A stretch of 64,000 nucleotides of DNA, taken from NCBI GenBank assembly GCA_958431155.1, contig OY288106.1, positions 62,001 to 126,000 on the forward strand. The letters run 5' to 3'. The DNA comes from an uncultured candidatus Porisulfidus sp. (GTDB taxonomy: Bacteria > Pseudomonadota > Gammaproteobacteria > Poriferisulfidales > Poriferisulfidaceae). The notes below the pieces were generated by a model that did no database searches, was not told the origin of the DNA, and was given only the letters and a program-made list of their open reading frames with translations. Shown in pieces: positions 55,264 through 64,000 of the stretch; position 1 is the first letter of the stretch; every line of letters starts with the position of its first letter. Position numbers and translations under genes: made by a program.

Positions 55264-56355
55264 ATGCTGTGGGGCTTATTTGGTGGAAAGCGGGATCGTC
55301 AGGCACGAATCAATAATGATTCGGATTCGTTGACGGTTCCAGCCGGCAAGGATCTGCTTTCGGCCGCACTGGAAGCGGGCTTCGCATGGCCGCATGACTG
55401 CCGACAGGGGAACTGCAGTACCTGCCGTTGCCGGATCACCTCCGGCAAGATCAAGGCCCGGACCGATTTCGAAACCGTCCTCACTCCTGCCGAGTTGAAA
55501 GAAGGCTGGGTGCTCGCCTGCCAGAGCGAGTTGCGCAGCGACATCGAGGTCGAGGTCGAACTGACCTCCGAAGAACCCCAGGCAGCGGTTGCCCACTACC
55601 GGGGTACGATCAGCCGGATGACTTCGCTGACCCACGACATCGTCGAACTGATCGTGCAGGTGTCGGATCTGCAACGTGCCGGGGTAGCCGGCCAGTATGC
55701 GGAGCTGAGTTATGACGGTCTGAGCGTACCGCGTTCCTATTCGTTCGCCAAGGCACCGAGCAATGAAGAAAAAGACGAACTTTCGTTCTATATCCGCAAG
55801 GTGCCGGGCGGGGAGTTCACGGAATGGCTGTTCGCTGAGGATCGCACCGGGACCGAACTGAAGGTTTCACTGCCATATGGGGGATTCCGCTACCACTCGG
55901 AGTCCGGCCCCATGATCTGCATCGCCGGAGGATCCGGCATGAGCGCGATCAGGGCGGTGCTGGAGCAGGCCGTACTCGACCAGGTGGAGCGCGACGCGCT
56001 GTTTCTGTTCGGTGCGCGTACCCAGCAGGACCTGTACGGGGAGGAGGCGATGGGCGCGATCCGTCGCCAGTGGCATCCCGACTACAGTTTCGAATACGTC
56101 GAAGTTCTGAACATGGAACCCGAAGACAGTGATTGGGCCGGTCCGCGCGGAATGGTGACCGACCACCTCAAGGCAGCCTATGTCGAGTCGAAGACGTTCG
56201 ATATGGCCGCCTGTCAGGGCTATTTGTGTGGTCCTCCACCGATGATCGACGCCGCCGTCGAAGTACTCAAGACCGAAGGCATGAGCGGCGAACAGATCTT
56301 CTTCGACAAGTTCCTGGATGCCAGTTCCATGCCGGGCGGGCGCCCGGGCGCGTGA
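55264..56355 (+). CDS. 2Fe-2S flavin NAD(P)H reductase (oxygenase-reductase type)
   Basis: 363 residues. N-terminal plant-type ferredoxin domain with Cys ligands in CRQGNCSTCRCRI and VLACQSEL. The FAD domain follows with VPRSYSFAKAP, then the NAD domain with CIAGGSGMSAIRAV and CQGYLCGPPPMIDAAVEVL. This is the layout of reductase components of phenol, toluene and methane monooxygenases and of benzoate dioxygenase. No oxygenase subunit lies in the window. It probably feeds electrons to the small Fe-S protein of the same unit or to an enzyme coded elsewhere. Confidence 0.85.
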   Translation: MLWGLFGGKRDRQARINNDSDSLTVPAGKDLLSAALEAGFAWPHDCRQGNCSTCRCRITSGKIKARTDFETVLTPAELKEGWVLACQSELRSDIEVEVELTSEEPQAAVAHYRGTISRMTSLTHDIVELIVQVSDLQRAGVAGQYAELSYDGLSVPRSYSFAKAPSNEEKDELSFYIRKVPGGEFTEWLFAEDRTGTELKVSLPYGGFRYHSESGPMICIAGGSGMSAIRAVLEQAVLDQVERDALFLFGARTQQDLYGEEAMGAIRRQWHPDYSFEYVEVLNMEPEDSDWAGPRGMVTDHLKAAYVESKTFDMAACQGYLCGPPPMIDAAVEVLKTEGMSGEQIFFDKFLDASSMPGGRPGA

Positions 56356-56408
56356 CACGAGGCATGATGTAGAATGAATTTTCGGCTGACTGACCTGAGG
56401 AGAAAACG

Positions 56409-56633
56409 ATGCGGCTCAAGGAAGTAATCGGCATTATTTGCATGGCAGCGTGGATCTTCGCCGGAGTGATGGCGATGAATTGGTTCGGCTTTCCAAACCA
56501 TATGCACGACCCGCTGTGGAGTATCGGCGCGGCAATTTCGCTTCTGATCATCATCGTGGTCGGGGTTGCGATTTTCTTTGCCGTGGCCAAGGAAAGCCCG
56601 TGGGTCTGGTTTGGCGAATCGGATTCGAACTGA
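56409..56633 (+). CDS. Small two-helix membrane protein
   Basis: 74 residues with helices at about 6-24 (IGIICMAAWIFAGVMAMNW) and 40-60 (AISLLIIIVVGVAIFFAVA), joined by a loop with FGFPNHMHDP. GAGGAG ribosome site. It follows the flavin reductase by 53 bases and is probably co-transcribed. It could anchor the redox proteins at the membrane. No named family recognised. Confidence 0.65.
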   Translation: MRLKEVIGIICMAAWIFAGVMAMNWFGFPNHMHDPLWSIGAAISLLIIIVVGVAIFFAVAKESPWVWFGESDSN

Positions 56634-56661
56634 TCCCGCTTCATCGCAATTTTCTAGACAA

Positions 56662-56684
56662 GCCCGCCGACATCAACGGCGGGC
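56662..56684. promoter_or_regulatory. Strong hairpin directly upstream of gloB
   Basis: GCCCGCCG and CGGCGGGC form a perfect 8-bp GC stem around a 7-base loop and end 3 bases before the gloB ATG. No T-run follows, so it is a poor terminator. It covers the place of the ribosome site and may limit gloB translation or act as a bidirectional end for the upstream unit. Confidence 0.5.
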
Positions 56685-56687
56685 GCC

Positions 56688-57464
56688 ATGCCGATGCCGG
56701 CTGAGGCGATTCCCGCATTTCAGGACAATTACCTGTGGCTGCTATCCGGTCACGGGAGAGGCGTTGTGGTGGATCCCGGGGATGCCGGGCCCGTCATGGC
56801 AGCCCTCGAATCCCGGCAGCTGGAACTGTCCACTATTCTGATCACGCATCATCACGCGGACCATATCGGTGGGGTGGCCGAACTGCGGTCGGCTTGGCCA
56901 GACGTAACGGTGTATGGGCCCGAAGATCCGAGGATCCCGGCCGATTTTCGGGTTTCCGAGGGAATGAGCGTGGACCTGGAGGAACTGGGGCTCGGCACGT
57001 TTCAGGTCTTGGAGGTGCCGGGGCATACCCGCAGCCACATCGCCTACTACGGGGGAGGTGACCTCTACTGCGGCGACACGGTGTTCGTGTGCGGGTGCGG
57101 GCGCCTGTTCGAGGGAACCCCGGAACAGATGCACTCCTCCCTGTCCAAGATCCGTCTCCTGCCGGAGGAGACCCGGGTGTACTGCGCGCATGAATACACG
57201 CTGGACAACGTGGAGTTCGCCCTTTGGGTCGAGCCGGACAACGAGGATCTGAGGTCCTACCAGGCGAAGGCCAGAATGATGCGGGAGGAAGACACGCCCA
57301 CGGTGCCCTCCACGCTTGGCCTTGAGAAAAGATGCAACCCGTTCCTGCGGTTCGATGCTCCGGCGGTGGTGGCGGTGGCGCAACGCCGCACGGGACGGAA
57401 GGATTTGGCGGAATACGAAGTGTTCGGGGAAATCCGCAACTGGAAGGATACGGAGTTCGACTGA
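56688..57464 (+). CDS. gloB: Hydroxyacylglutathione hydrolase (glyoxalase II)
   Basis: Hydrolyses S-lactoylglutathione in methylglyoxal detoxification. 258 residues of the metallo-beta-lactamase fold: metal motif THHHADHIGG, VPGHTRSHIAYY, and GDTVFVCGCGRLFEGTPEQM. C-terminal glutathione-binding region shows NPFLRF. The second ATG (6 bases on) gives MPAEAIPAFQDNYLW, equally plausible. Convergent with glnS. Confidence 0.94.
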   Translation: MPMPAEAIPAFQDNYLWLLSGHGRGVVVDPGDAGPVMAALESRQLELSTILITHHHADHIGGVAELRSAWPDVTVYGPEDPRIPADFRVSEGMSVDLEELGLGTFQVLEVPGHTRSHIAYYGGGDLYCGDTVFVCGCGRLFEGTPEQMHSSLSKIRLLPEETRVYCAHEYTLDNVEFALWVEPDNEDLRSYQAKARMMREEDTPTVPSTLGLEKRCNPFLRFDAPAVVAVAQRRTGRKDLAEYEVFGEIRNWKDTEFD

Positions 57465-57480
57465 ATCAGGAAACGGCCGC

Positions 57481-59154
57481 TCAGGACCGCTGGCGAATTT
57501 TCTCCCAGGTGTCGCGCAGGTTAACCGTACGGTTGAAGATCAGCCGGTCTGGCGCGGATTCCGTGTCCTGGCAAAAATACCCCTGCCTCTCGAACTGAAT
57601 GCGGACACGCGTCGGCAAGCGGCGAATCTCCGGTTCGATCTGGCACTGCAGCATGTCGATTCGGGAATTTTCATTGAGTGCAGCCATCAGGTCGGCTTCG
57701 GCCGCCGGGTCCGGGACCTTGAACAAGCGGTCGTAAAGGCGAATCTCGGCGGGCACCGCTTGTTCGACCGATACCCAATGCAGGGTTCCGCGCACCTTGC
57801 GCCCGTCTGGCGCATCCCCGCCGCGCGTCTCCGGATCGTAGATGCAGTGCAGGGCAATGATGTTTCCGTCGGTGTCCCGTTCTATTTCCTGGCAGGCGAT
57901 GAAATAGGCGTAACGTAAGCGGACCTCCCGGCCCAGCGCGAGGCGAAAGAATTTCTTCGGCGGATCCTCCATGAAGTCGGACCGCTCAATGTACAGTTCG
58001 CGCCCAAACGGAACCTGGCGGGTACCCATCGAAGGGTCATTCGGATGATTGGGTGCCTCCAGCATTTCGGTCTGGCCTTCGGGATAGTTGGTCAAAATGA
58101 CCCGAATTGGGTCTAGGACCGCCATCAGGCGGGGGGCTTCGGCATTCAGGGTGTCCCGGACGCTGTCTTCCAGCACGTTCATGGCGATCCGGCTGTCTTT
58201 CTTGGTCACGCCGATCACCTCGCAGAAGGTCCGGATCGATTCAGGGGTGTAGCCCCGTCGGCGAAGGCCGCGCAGGGTCGGCAGGCGCGGGTCATCCCAG
58301 CCGTCTACGTGCCCGTCTTGGACCAGACGCTGCAGCAGTCGTTTACTGACCACGGTGTACTCCAGCGACAGCCGGGAGAACTCGATCTGCTGGGGATGGC
58401 ATGGCACATCCAGATGGTCGAGGATCCAGTCGTACAGAAGGCGGTGATCCTCGAATTCGAGTGTGCACAGGGAATGGGTAATGCCTTCCAGCGAATCGGA
58501 CAGGCAATGGGTGAAATCGTACAAGGGGTAGATTGACCAGGCGCTGCCGGTACGATGATGCCGCTGGCGACGGATGCGGTACAGCACCGGGTCGCGCATG
58601 TTGATGTTGTCGGCATCCATGCGGATGCGTGCGCGCAGCACATGCGATCCTTCGGGGAACTCGCCGGCCCGCATGCGGGCGAACAGGTCCAAGTTCTCCT
58701 CGACGCCGCGGTCACGGTACGGGCTGTCCGTGCCCGGCTCGGTCAGCGTGCCGCGGGTTTCCCGGATGGTTTCACTGTCCTGGCTGTCGACGTAGGCGTG
58801 CCCGTTTCGGATCAGGTCGACCGCGTAATCGTGCAACTGGTCGAAATAGTCTGAGGCATGGCACAAGTTGTGCCACTCGTAGCCCAGCCAGCGCACGTCT
58901 TCCTCGATTGCATAGGCGTATTCAGCCTCTTCCTTCTCAGGATTGGTGTCGTCGAAGCGCAGGTTGCAGTGGCCGCCGAAGGAGTCCGCCATGTCGAAAT
59001 TCAGGCAGATGGATTTGGCGTGGCCGATATGCAGGTATCCGTTCGGCTCGGGAGGGAACCGGGTGACGACTCGCGTGCATTTGCCGGAACCCAGGTCTTC
59101 TTCGATGATCCGCCGGATGAAGTGGGTTTTTGGCGGGACTTCCGACTCTGGCAT
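57481..59154 (-). CDS. glnS: Glutamine--tRNA ligase
   Basis: Charges tRNA-Gln. 557 residues, class I synthetase: HIGH motif in PPEPNGYLHIGHAKS, KMSKS-type loop VVSKRLLQRLV, and the C-terminal anticodon-binding beta barrels. A GlnRS-type enzyme fits a gammaproteobacterium. It faces gloB across 16 bases. Confidence 0.97.
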   Translation of the reverse strand: MPESEVPPKTHFIRRIIEEDLGSGKCTRVVTRFPPEPNGYLHIGHAKSICLNFDMADSFGGHCNLRFDDTNPEKEEAEYAYAIEEDVRWLGYEWHNLCHASDYFDQLHDYAVDLIRNGHAYVDSQDSETIRETRGTLTEPGTDSPYRDRGVEENLDLFARMRAGEFPEGSHVLRARIRMDADNINMRDPVLYRIRRQRHHRTGSAWSIYPLYDFTHCLSDSLEGITHSLCTLEFEDHRLLYDWILDHLDVPCHPQQIEFSRLSLEYTVVSKRLLQRLVQDGHVDGWDDPRLPTLRGLRRRGYTPESIRTFCEVIGVTKKDSRIAMNVLEDSVRDTLNAEAPRLMAVLDPIRVILTNYPEGQTEMLEAPNHPNDPSMGTRQVPFGRELYIERSDFMEDPPKKFFRLALGREVRLRYAYFIACQEIERDTDGNIIALHCIYDPETRGGDAPDGRKVRGTLHWVSVEQAVPAEIRLYDRLFKVPDPAAEADLMAALNENSRIDMLQCQIEPEIRRLPTRVRIQFERQGYFCQDTESAPDRLIFNRTVNLRDTWEKIRQRS

Positions 59155-59206
59155 TGGAGATAGGGGATTGGAAACCGGCTATTTTAGCGGTAGAAGTCTT
59201 TCGAAA

Positions 59207-60565
59207 CTACTTTTCCGTTTTAACCTGCCCGGTTTCGGTCACCTCCGCCGAGATCGAGCCATCGGAAACCCGCAGTTCGAAGGCATCGCCCACATTTGCC
59301 TGGCTGGCCTTTCGAATCAACTCGGGGCCTGCCGGAGTTTTCAGGGTCGCAATCGAATAGCCGCGCTCAAGTGTTCGCAGTGGACTGACGGCCTCAAGCG
59401 TGCCGCCTGCCCGTTCCAGTCTTGCATGCATGGCCTGATGCAGGCTTTGTGTTGCCGCATTGATTCTCCATCGGTATTGCTGGACGATCTGCACGAGCCC
59501 TGCGAGACGCGGTTTCGGCGAGCAGGCAATCAGGCGACGATGGGCCAGAGCCAACCGGTGCTGCCGTCGTTCCATGTGTTGCCGTAGCATTTGGACCAAG
59601 CGTTCGGACGTCTCGTCCAGCCGTTGCTGATGCCCCCGGATCCGGGTTGCCGGATGGGCAAGTTCAAGCCGATGAGTCTGGTTGTTCAACTCCTGATGGA
59701 CTTGCTTCAGGTGAAGCCCGAGAAGACTATGAATTCGCCCAAGAAACCGCAGGCTTTGCTGTTTCAGTGCAGTTGCATCCGGGCTTGCCTGTTCCGCTGC
59801 CGCGGTGGGGGTGGCAGCCCGGACGTCGGCCGTGAAATCAACCAGGGAAGTGTCGGTCTCATGGCCGATTCCGGTAATCAGTGGAATCGGGCAGGCGGCC
59901 ACCGCCCGGACGACCGTTTCATGGCTGAACGCCAACAGGTCCTCGAAGCTGCCGCCTCCTCGGGCCAGGATCAATACGTCGCATCGTCCGTCTCGGGAAG
60001 CAAGTTCCAAGGCTTGAACCAGCTCGGCTGGAGCTTCTTCGCCCTGGACTCTCGACGGATACACGCAGAGCCGGGCAATCGGCCAGCGTCGCCGCAGAGT
60101 ACGCACCACATCCCGCAAGGCTGCGCCGTCGCTCGAAGTGATCACGCCGACCATCGAAGGATAGGCAGGCAGTGGTTGCTTTCGATCTGGGTCGAACAGC
60201 CCCTCGTCCCTGAGTTTGGCCTTTATCTCCTCCAGACGTCGTAACAGGTCCCCCCGACCCTCCGGTTCCATGTCCTCGACGACCAGTTGGTAACTGCCCC
60301 GTTGCACATACAAGTCGACCCGGGCGCGGACTCGGATGGCATCTCCGTCCTGAGGCACGAACGAAACCCGCTGGTTCCGATTGCGAAACATGGCGCAGCG
60401 GATTTCCGAGTCCGGATCCTTCAGGGTGAAGTACCAGTGGCCGGAAGCGTATTGCTTCAGGCCGCTGATCTCTCCGCGCACGATGACTTCCGAGAAATTC
60501 TCCAGCAGAAGGGTCCTGACCTGCTGGTTGATTTCGGCAACGGTGTAGACAAGAGAGGCGGACAT
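59207..60565 (-). CDS. xseA: Exodeoxyribonuclease VII large subunit
   Basis: Degrades single-stranded DNA with XseB. 452 residues. The N-terminal OB fold (VIVRGEISGLKQYASGHWYFTLKD) leads into the catalytic domain (VGVITSSDGAALRDVV, ARGGGSFEDLLAFSHE, GIGHETDTSLVDFTAD), then a long coiled-coil stretch and a short C-terminal piece. Upstream of it, divergently, is initiator tRNA. Confidence 0.96.
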   Translation of the reverse strand: MSASLVYTVAEINQQVRTLLLENFSEVIVRGEISGLKQYASGHWYFTLKDPDSEIRCAMFRNRNQRVSFVPQDGDAIRVRARVDLYVQRGSYQLVVEDMEPEGRGDLLRRLEEIKAKLRDEGLFDPDRKQPLPAYPSMVGVITSSDGAALRDVVRTLRRRWPIARLCVYPSRVQGEEAPAELVQALELASRDGRCDVLILARGGGSFEDLLAFSHETVVRAVAACPIPLITGIGHETDTSLVDFTADVRAATPTAAAEQASPDATALKQQSLRFLGRIHSLLGLHLKQVHQELNNQTHRLELAHPATRIRGHQQRLDETSERLVQMLRQHMERRQHRLALAHRRLIACSPKPRLAGLVQIVQQYRWRINAATQSLHQAMHARLERAGGTLEAVSPLRTLERGYSIATLKTPAGPELIRKASQANVGDAFELRVSDGSISAEVTETGQVKTEK

Positions 60566-60628
60566 GGGTTCGGGATACGCGTCAAGGGATTGTAGGCCAT
60601 ATGATAAAATTAGAATCCGACCAAATGA

Positions 60629-60705
<77 letters not shown>

Positions 60706-60920
60706 GCCCAACCGATTTCAGGAATGGGGAGTCTCTTCGGCTCTCCTTCGTTTATGTAGCGCTTCCGCATGGTGTTTCGGCCTTTTTCGCTCGCATCGCC
60801 GAAGCCACGGTGCATGTAGCCCCCGTTAAGTCACAATCTCCACTCCCGCCGATTGCCGGCAGCGTTGCAGGTTACAATCAGTCTCCAAGGCATAACTCTC
60901 CAGGTCAAGGAAGACCGGCC

Positions 60921-61745
60921 ATGGACTCTTCACTGTTTCAACTCGAAGGCAAGTCGGCGCTTGTCGTGGGAGGCGGTCAGGGCATGGGCGAGAGCACGGC
61001 GAAATTCCTCGCCCGCGCAGGTTGTGGTATCGCCATCGCCGATGTGGTCAAGGAACGTGCCGACCGCGTCGCCGCCGTCGTCGCCAACCTAGGACAGCCT
61101 TCTGCCTCGATCATGGGTGACGTGCTCGATGATGTCCAAGCCAAGGAAGTCGTCGAGCGCGCCGACCGTGCACTTGACGGTCTCGACGTGTTGGTAGCCA
61201 TTGTCGGCCAGGCATCATTCAACTCGGTCCTCGACATGACACCGGAGCAGTGGGATTACGACCAACACAAGAACCTGCGCTACTTCTTCATTACTGCGCG
61301 TGAGGTCGCCCGCTTACTCATCGCGCGAGGCAAACCCGGAGCCATGGTCTGTATCGCCTCGGTGGGGGGGCTCCAGTCGTCCCCGAATCACGCCTCCTAC
61401 GGCGCGGCGAAGGCTGGCCTTATGAACCTGGTGCGCACCATGGCCGCCGAGTGGGCACCCCACAACATCCGGGTCAATGCGATCGCGCCGGGAAGCATCA
61501 TCACGCCGCGCATTCCGGCTACGCCGGAGAGGGTAGAACGTACCCGCCAAGGGCTCATTCCCACCAAACGCCTCGGCACAAGCGACGAAGTCGGCAAGGC
61601 CGTGCTCTTCCTGATTTCCGATTTGGCGAGCTACGTCACAGGGCACACCCTGTCCGTCGATGGCGGCTGGATGGCCGCCTATCTCCTCGGGATGCCCGAG
61701 ATCCCCGCCGCAGGCGTTCTCGACGCCACTGCTGACGCGGCGTAG
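60921..61745 (+). CDS. Short-chain dehydrogenase/reductase
   Basis: 274 residues, classical SDR. NAD(P) loop VVGGGQGMGEST, the catalytic Ser near ASVGGLQSS, and Tyr-x3-Lys in YGAAKAG, then the C-terminal signature TGHTLSVDGGW. The ATG at 60921 is preceded by an AAGGAAG ribosome site; the in-frame part upstream runs through the tRNA and is not coding. Substrate unknown. It precedes the SulP gene by 18 bases and may share its transcript. Confidence 0.88.
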   Translation: MDSSLFQLEGKSALVVGGGQGMGESTAKFLARAGCGIAIADVVKERADRVAAVVANLGQPSASIMGDVLDDVQAKEVVERADRALDGLDVLVAIVGQASFNSVLDMTPEQWDYDQHKNLRYFFITAREVARLLIARGKPGAMVCIASVGGLQSSPNHASYGAAKAGLMNLVRTMAAEWAPHNIRVNAIAPGSIITPRIPATPERVERTRQGLIPTKRLGTSDEVGKAVLFLISDLASYVTGHTLSVDGGWMAAYLLGMPEIPAAGVLDATADAA

Positions 61746-61763
61746 CGGGGTAAAATTTGCAGG

Positions 61764-63998
61764 GTGAAATCGTCACTTAGGCACCTTGCCGGCAGACTTT
61801 GTGCCGAGATTCCGCCCTCGACATTGCTTCCGTCGATGTCGGCCGGGATCAGCTCGGGCCTCGCCTTGTTGGGCGCCCAGGTGGCCTTTGGCATTTTCAT
61901 ATTCTCTGGAGCGCTGGCCCCGTATTCTTCCCAGGGCGTCGGCCTGGTGCTGTTCGGAAACTTTGCCGCGTGCTTGCTCGTCGCCCTTTTGAGCGGATAC
62001 CGAGGCGTCATCGCGGGTTTGTCTCCCGTGCTCGTGTTCGTGATGGCGACCATTGCAGCGACGATGGAGGCGGAAGGCGACAAGCTCTTCGCAACCACGG
62101 CGTGCGCGCTGATCATCAGCGCCGTCACGCTGGGAGTGTGCTGTCTCCTGATCGGACGGTTCCGGCTCGCCAACCTGCTGCGTTTCATTCCATATCCGGT
62201 GGCGGGGGGATTTGTGGCCGGGATCGGGGGGGCTGTCTGCTTGGCAGCCATGTCTCTGATGAATGCAAATCTGGATTGGCGGATGGCGTCGACGCTTCTG
62301 GAGCCGACTGCACTGTGGACATGGCTCCCGGGTTTCGCCTACGGGATGGCCTTGTACGGCGCCGTAAAGCGTTGGAAAAACCCCCTAATTCTGCCGGCGA
62401 GTATTGTGTTCGCGATCGGTGCATACCATCTCGCCCTTTCCAGCCTCGGTCTTTCCGGCGAAGAGGCCAGGGCGGCGGGGCTGCTGCTCACGAGTACGGC
62501 CCAAGGAAACCTGTGGCCAGTTTTGTGGCCAGCCGATTTCGCGCACGTGGACTGGTCCGCGATGGCCGGGCAGATACCGAACATGCTGACGCTGGTCGTG
62601 ATCGCTCTGATCTGCGTCATCATGAATATCGCCGGACTTGAGGTTGCCGTGGAAGAGGATCTAGCTTGGGATCGCGAGTTCCGGGCGATGGGCACTGCCA
62701 GCATCGCTGCCGGACTCGGTGGGGGAACGGTGGCCACCGTGATTGTTCCCGCATCGTTCCGCAGCAAGCTCTTCCGCGCAACCACCCGGCTGACCGGGGT
62801 GATCGCGGCCTGCATCATCGGGGTTGTGCTTTTGTTTGGTGACGGGATGCTGGAACTGGTGCCAACCGCATTTGTTGGCGGCATGCTGGTCTTTGCCGGC
62901 CTCGGGATGCTGGACGAGGCGCTGGTGAGAAGTCGCGAACGCCTGCCTGGATCGGAATACGCCATCATCGTCCTGATCTTTATCACCATCATCTTCTTCG
63001 GCCTGCTCGAAGGTGTGGGTGTCGGCGCAGTGGCCACCCTCGTGTTCTTCGCCGTGCGCCTCAGCCGTGTGGATCCGATTGCATCGCGCTTCACCGCGCG
63101 CGAGCGACGGAGCAACAAGGCCCGCTCCGTCCCCGATCGCGCCATCCTCCTGGCGGAGGGCGACCGGGTGCAGGCGTACCAGCTTCAGGGATACATCTTC
63201 TTCGGCAGCGTTAGTGTCTTGGCGGATCATCTTAGAAAGTCCCTGGACAGCCCATCGCAGGCTTCCTGCCTGATGATCGACTTCACTCATGTCTCCGGAT
63301 TCGATTTTTCGGCGGTGAGCGTCGTGGCTCGGTTCGTGCGGCGAGCGAACGCGGCGGGAGTGCATGTGGTCTTGAGCGGTCTATCCGAGAAACTACGGTT
63401 CAGTTTGGGGCGGAACGTTGCTCCTGCAGTGTTTGCGGAGTTGTGGCTGGAGCCGAATGCCGATCGCGGCCTGGAACGCTGCGAAGAACTCATCATCGCG
63501 GCATGGAGGGCGGATGCGGCCACAATGGAGCAGAGGCGAACCTCGCTGTTGGAGCGTGCTTCCGATGACCTGGAGCGCCATCTGGAGCGGCAAGTTCGCT
63601 TCGAGGACCTCATCGAAGCACTTCGGCCGTGGCTAACCTCCCGGGATTATGTTGCTGAGGAGGTTCTCGCAGGACCGAACGTCCTATGCGAAGGTTTGCA
63701 ATTGCTATTATCGGGCCACGCTTCTGTACATGATTCCGCGGGCATGCGACTCCGCCAGTGCAGTCCGGGTGACGTGATCTGGCTTGCCGATCCGACGGTG
63801 GACACCAAGACGGCGGTAGTCGCGGACGAATCCTGCCGCACGATGCTGCTCACCCCTGGTGCCCGGCGCTGGCTGGAGGAGCACGAACAAGGGTTGATCA
63901 TCGATCTGTATCGCTACATGTTTGCTGAGCACTTCGGAACGGGGCCGGATGAGGACCTGTTGCAGGATAGAACAGCCGATCGGGAGAATTCCGAATGA
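61764..63998 (+). CDS. SulP-family anion transporter with STAS and cyclic-nucleotide-binding-like domains
   Basis: 744 residues from a GTG start. About 10-14 membrane helices make up residues 25-430 (SulP/SLC26 core, e.g. VALLSGYRGVIAGLSPVLVFV, FIPYPVAGGFVAGIGG). A STAS domain follows (LMIDFTHVSGFDFSAVSVVARF, about 505-560), and a C-terminal domain of about 150 residues resembles a cyclic-nucleotide-binding fold (LLLSGHASVH, LRQCSPGDVIWL). Such fused proteins carry sulfate, bicarbonate or other anions and may be gated by a ligand. The stop lies at the window edge, so the gene is complete. Confidence 0.85.
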   Translation: MKSSLRHLAGRLCAEIPPSTLLPSMSAGISSGLALLGAQVAFGIFIFSGALAPYSSQGVGLVLFGNFAACLLVALLSGYRGVIAGLSPVLVFVMATIAATMEAEGDKLFATTACALIISAVTLGVCCLLIGRFRLANLLRFIPYPVAGGFVAGIGGAVCLAAMSLMNANLDWRMASTLLEPTALWTWLPGFAYGMALYGAVKRWKNPLILPASIVFAIGAYHLALSSLGLSGEEARAAGLLLTSTAQGNLWPVLWPADFAHVDWSAMAGQIPNMLTLVVIALICVIMNIAGLEVAVEEDLAWDREFRAMGTASIAAGLGGGTVATVIVPASFRSKLFRATTRLTGVIAACIIGVVLLFGDGMLELVPTAFVGGMLVFAGLGMLDEALVRSRERLPGSEYAIIVLIFITIIFFGLLEGVGVGAVATLVFFAVRLSRVDPIASRFTARERRSNKARSVPDRAILLAEGDRVQAYQLQGYIFFGSVSVLADHLRKSLDSPSQASCLMIDFTHVSGFDFSAVSVVARFVRRANAAGVHVVLSGLSEKLRFSLGRNVAPAVFAELWLEPNADRGLERCEELIIAAWRADAATMEQRRTSLLERASDDLERHLERQVRFEDLIEALRPWLTSRDYVAEEVLAGPNVLCEGLQLLLSGHASVHDSAGMRLRQCSPGDVIWLADPTVDTKTAVVADESCRTMLLTPGARRWLEEHEQGLIIDLYRYMFAEHFGTGPDEDLLQDRTADRENSE

Positions 63999-64000
63999 CG

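Noticed and set aside
60921-61745. SDR as the hydroxypropyl-CoM dehydrogenase of the CoM pathway
   Set aside because: It lies 45 kb away in GC-rich core DNA beside a SulP gene, with no link to the cluster.

Overview
The window joins two kinds of DNA. From about 17.1 kb to the right end it is GC-rich core chromosome of a gammaproteobacterium. The evidence is the gene order ftsH-glmM-tpiA-secG-tRNA-Leu, the leuCDB-asd-fimV-truA-trpF-trpB-trpA-accD-folC-SPOR-cvpA-purF run, rpmF-plsX-fabH, rpsO-pnp and amgK-murU. I do not assign a family or genus. From base 1 to about 15.3 kb the DNA is visibly AT-rich, all genes lie on the + strand, and the content is accessory. The boundary is a tRNA-Leu(GAG) gene used as an integration site.

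Bases 51-15286 are one tightly packed, probably co-transcribed cluster with short gaps or 4-base overlaps. It encodes an epoxyalkane:coenzyme M transferase-like protein together with a set that looks like bacterial coenzyme M (CoM) biosynthesis: a phosphosulfolactate synthase (ComA/XcbB1 type), two aspartase/fumarase-superfamily enzymes and a PLP enzyme of the D-cysteine desulfhydrase fold. Around these sit a disulfide oxidoreductase, a two-subunit CoA-transferase-like protein, a CoA-acylating-type aldehyde dehydrogenase, an FAD alcohol oxidoreductase (GMC), a Cys-type glutathione transferase, an MFS transporter, a small Cys/His-rich protein and one unrecognised protein. My reading is that the cluster makes CoM and uses it to carry a small epoxide, possibly epoxyethane, through oxidation to a CoA thioester, with the disulfide oxidoreductase releasing CoM. 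The oxygenase that would make the epoxide is not in the window and may lie to the left. This route differs from the known Xanthobacter route, which uses short-chain dehydrogenases and a carboxylase (2-KPCC).

Bases 15695-18686 form a compact integrative element. An 85/86-bp direct repeat flanks it, one copy of which is the 3' end of tRNA-Leu. Short GTACTGTCA sites occur near both ends. Inside are a P4-type tyrosine integrase, a stand-alone SIR2-like protein (a candidate phage-defence NADase) and the last ~33 codons of a type I restriction HsdR subunit abutting the integrase stop codon. The CoM cluster lies beyond the distal repeat, so the site has probably taken DNA more than once.

The core part holds genes for protein export and quality control (secG, ftsH), glycolysis (tpiA), cell envelope (glmM, lpxH, murU, amgK, an L,D-transpeptidase), purine, folate, fatty-acid, tryptophan and leucine synthesis, DNA repair (uvrC, xseA), RNA decay (pnp) and translation (rpsO, rpmF, glnS, initiator tRNA). 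Noteworthy items are a zinc-type TonB receptor with very His/Glu/Asp-rich loops behind a Zur-like operator, a stand-alone gene made by duplication of the KH-S1 end of pnp directly after pnp, and a small redox operon (Fe-S protein, GST-like protein, 2Fe-2S flavin reductase, two-helix membrane protein) without an obvious oxygenase.
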